From positions 1-7,624 of the forward strand of contig JBEKYH010000242.1 of NCBI GenBank assembly GCA_049511115.1: a DNA stretch of 7,624 bases, read 5' to 3'. Under the pieces are notes generated by a model. The model was not told the DNA's origin. It searched no databases and worked only from the letters and a program-made list of their open reading frames with translations. Of the stretch, positions 6,369-7,624 are shown one piece after another (the stretch's first letter is position 1; the number at the start of each line of letters is the position of its first letter). The stretch comes from JBEKYH01 sp049511115. Its GTDB lineage: Bacteria > Planctomycetota > Phycisphaerae > Tepidisphaerales > Tepidisphaeraceae. A program made the translations under genes and the position numbers.

Positions 6369-6881
6369 TCACGTCTGAATTGCCGCTATGGACTGCCTGA
6401 TTGAGTCGAGGATTTGCCGGAGTTCGCTTTCCTTCGCGGGGACGTTGGATTCGATCGCCGCGATCGAGAGGCGGAGGCGTTTGGCCGTCTCGGCGCTCGC
6501 CTTTTGCGCGCCCGCGGTTTTGCCCACGCACCCGCCAATGAATTGCGGAAGCACTCCCAGCGCGTCGAGAACCTGGTCATCCTTGGCTTCGTCAATGGTG
6601 GTCCGCAGTGTAAACCGCCGCGGCTCGGCCTGAAGGGTCTGCTCCATCAGCAGGCCGAACTCGTTGCCATTGGCTTTGGCGGCCCAGACCAGGTCGAGGG
6701 AATCGCAGAGGAATTGCTCCTCGCCGAAACTGACGAACTTGGGGTCGTAGATGCGGGTGAATTGCTCGGCACGGCAGCCGATCTCGCGCAAGCATTGGTC
6801 GAGCGCGTGCAGGAGATTCTTGGCTAATCCAGCCAGCCGATGGACATCCAACTTATGCGGATAGTTGGAGAAGGACGTCAC
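6369..6881 (-). CDS. Uncharacterised 170-residue protein with C-terminal helical repeat
   Basis: I do not recognise the family. The product is soluble, with no signal peptide or membrane segment. The N-terminal third (PHKLDVHRLAGLAKNLLHALDQCLREIG) looks helical; the middle (RIYDPKFVSFGEEQFLCDSLDLVWAAKANGNEFGLL) has mixed strand/helix character; the C-terminal 40 residues form a probable coiled coil in which LRLSIAAIES (about 137-145) is echoed by IRQSIAAIQT (161-170). Cysteines are at 30, 36, 59 and 118. The start is a GTG at 6881, ten bases after an AGGAG; no better ATG lies upstream in frame. It is the next gene after yjbQ on the same strand, across a 60-bp gap with a strong hairpin, and precedes the CAP gene by 50 bp. 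A structural or regulatory role is possible but not shown. Confidence 0.8.
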   Translation of the reverse strand: MTSFSNYPHKLDVHRLAGLAKNLLHALDQCLREIGCRAEQFTRIYDPKFVSFGEEQFLCDSLDLVWAAKANGNEFGLLMEQTLQAEPRRFTLRTTIDEAKDDQVLDALGVLPQFIGGCVGKTAGAQKASAETAKRLRLSIAAIESNVPAKESELRQILDSIRQSIAAIQT

Positions 6882-6897
6882 GGATGAAAAACTCCTA

Positions 6898-6920
6898 AGA
6901 CGCCATCTGAGGTGGCGTCT
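6898..6920 (-). terminator. Strong 10-bp hairpin between yjbQ and the 170-residue protein gene
   Basis: AGACGCCATC (6898-6907) and GGTGGCGTCT (6911-6920) pair over 10 bp, with one pair a wobble on one strand, around the loop TGA. On the minus strand it lies just past the yjbQ stop and is followed by TAGGAGTTTTT. The T-run is five bases but starts six bases after the stem, so it is an imperfect intrinsic terminator. It also sits one base before the AGGAG of the next gene, so it may control translation or stabilise an RNA end instead. Confidence 0.55.
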
Positions 6921-6941
6921 AACGATCTATACGCCGTTCCG

Positions 6942-7357
<416 letters not shown>

Positions 7358-7361
<4 letters not shown>

Positions 7362-7531
7362 GCCGGCAATGATAGGGTCTCAAGCAGGGATCGGGCAGCC
7401 AATTTGCGGCGGCGGATGCTGGCGGCGATTCCCGCCGCCATCGCGAACGCGGCGAGATAAGGGATGAAGACGATGAAGCCCCAGTTGCCGGCGACGAAAG
7501 CCAAGGGGATCAATCGGATGGTTCTGGCCAT
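7358..7531 (-). CDS. Small membrane protein coupled to yjbQ
   Basis: 57 residues from the ATG at 7531; a GTG at 7549 would add six residues (MLVSGH) but has no ribosome binding site. A short basic N-terminus (MARTIR) is followed by about 33 largely hydrophobic residues (LIPLAFVAGNWGFIVFIP...AAGIAASI), enough for one long or two short membrane helices with a G-N-W turn, then the positive cluster RRRK, which predicts a cytosolic C-terminus. No family is recognised. Evidence that it is real: it ends in an ATGA overlap with yjbQ, its hydrophobic profile is coherent, and without it yjbQ would lack a translation signal. Against: its short length and weak own initiation signal. Confidence 0.6.
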
Positions 7532-7624
7532 GTGTCCGGAGACTAACACATTTGAGTCAAGTTGGCGGAAAAATCATCCGATATTGGGCCGCCCGGCGAG
7601 ATTGCCGTGTCAATCTGGGAAAGC

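Noticed and set aside
5605..6378. A 257-residue + strand frame opposite the CAP domain
   Set aside because: It is antisense to a motif-confirmed gene, has no start signal and its composition is typical of a shadow frame.
7581..7613. TTGACA (7608-7613, minus strand) with CAATAT (7581-7586) as a promoter for the small membrane protein and yjbQ
   Set aside because: The -35 hexamer is perfect but the spacer is 21 bp and the -10 is poor; a sigma-70 promoter is not supported without mapped transcription starts.

Overview
The window looks like chromosomal DNA of a planctomycete or close relative. Four things suggest this: high GC with long spurious antisense frames; a GT3 glycogen synthase of the eukaryotic type; a secreted CAP/RTX-like protein whose N-terminus carries a variant of the planctomycete LExRxLLSA motif; and a GTAGGGTCCGC-type palindromic intergenic repeat. 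The assignment is inference from gene content, since no rRNA or tRNA is present.

Layout. (1) 1-756, + strand: the C-terminal part of a protein with a degenerate class III nucleotide-cyclase-like fold. It is open through the left edge and visibly AT-richer than the rest. (2) 846-3218, - strand: a GT3 glycogen synthase with an unusual ~185-residue basic, proline-rich and then acidic N-terminal extension. (3) 3219-3393: a divergent control region with an inverted repeat and two -10-like hexamers placed as for leaderless mRNAs. (4) 3394-3777, + strand: a small single-domain cupin. (5) 3778-3941: a gap between convergent genes, filled with a compact palindromic REP-like element. (6) 3942-4415, - strand: a small cysteine-containing lipoprotein. 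(7) 4564-6318, - strand: a secreted protein with a CAP domain, an SdrD-B-like domain and two RTX-like modules. (8) 6369-6881, - strand: an unrecognised 170-residue protein. (9) 6942-7361, - strand: a YjbQ/UPF0047 protein, preceded with a 4-bp ATGA overlap by a tiny membrane protein (7358-7531).

How the genes relate. The glycogen synthase and the cupin are divergent, share a 175-bp control region and both look carbohydrate-related, so co-control is plausible but unproven. The small membrane protein and YjbQ are almost certainly translationally coupled. The 170-residue protein follows YjbQ after a strong hairpin that abuts its own ribosome binding site. The CAP protein and the lipoprotein are exported products with apparently separate signals. 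I see no mobile element with a transposase, no CRISPR array and no RNA gene. No complete new multi-gene system is evident. The best leads are the glycogen synthase extension with its retained allosteric arginine helix, the REP-like element, and the hairpin next to the ribosome binding site at about 6900.
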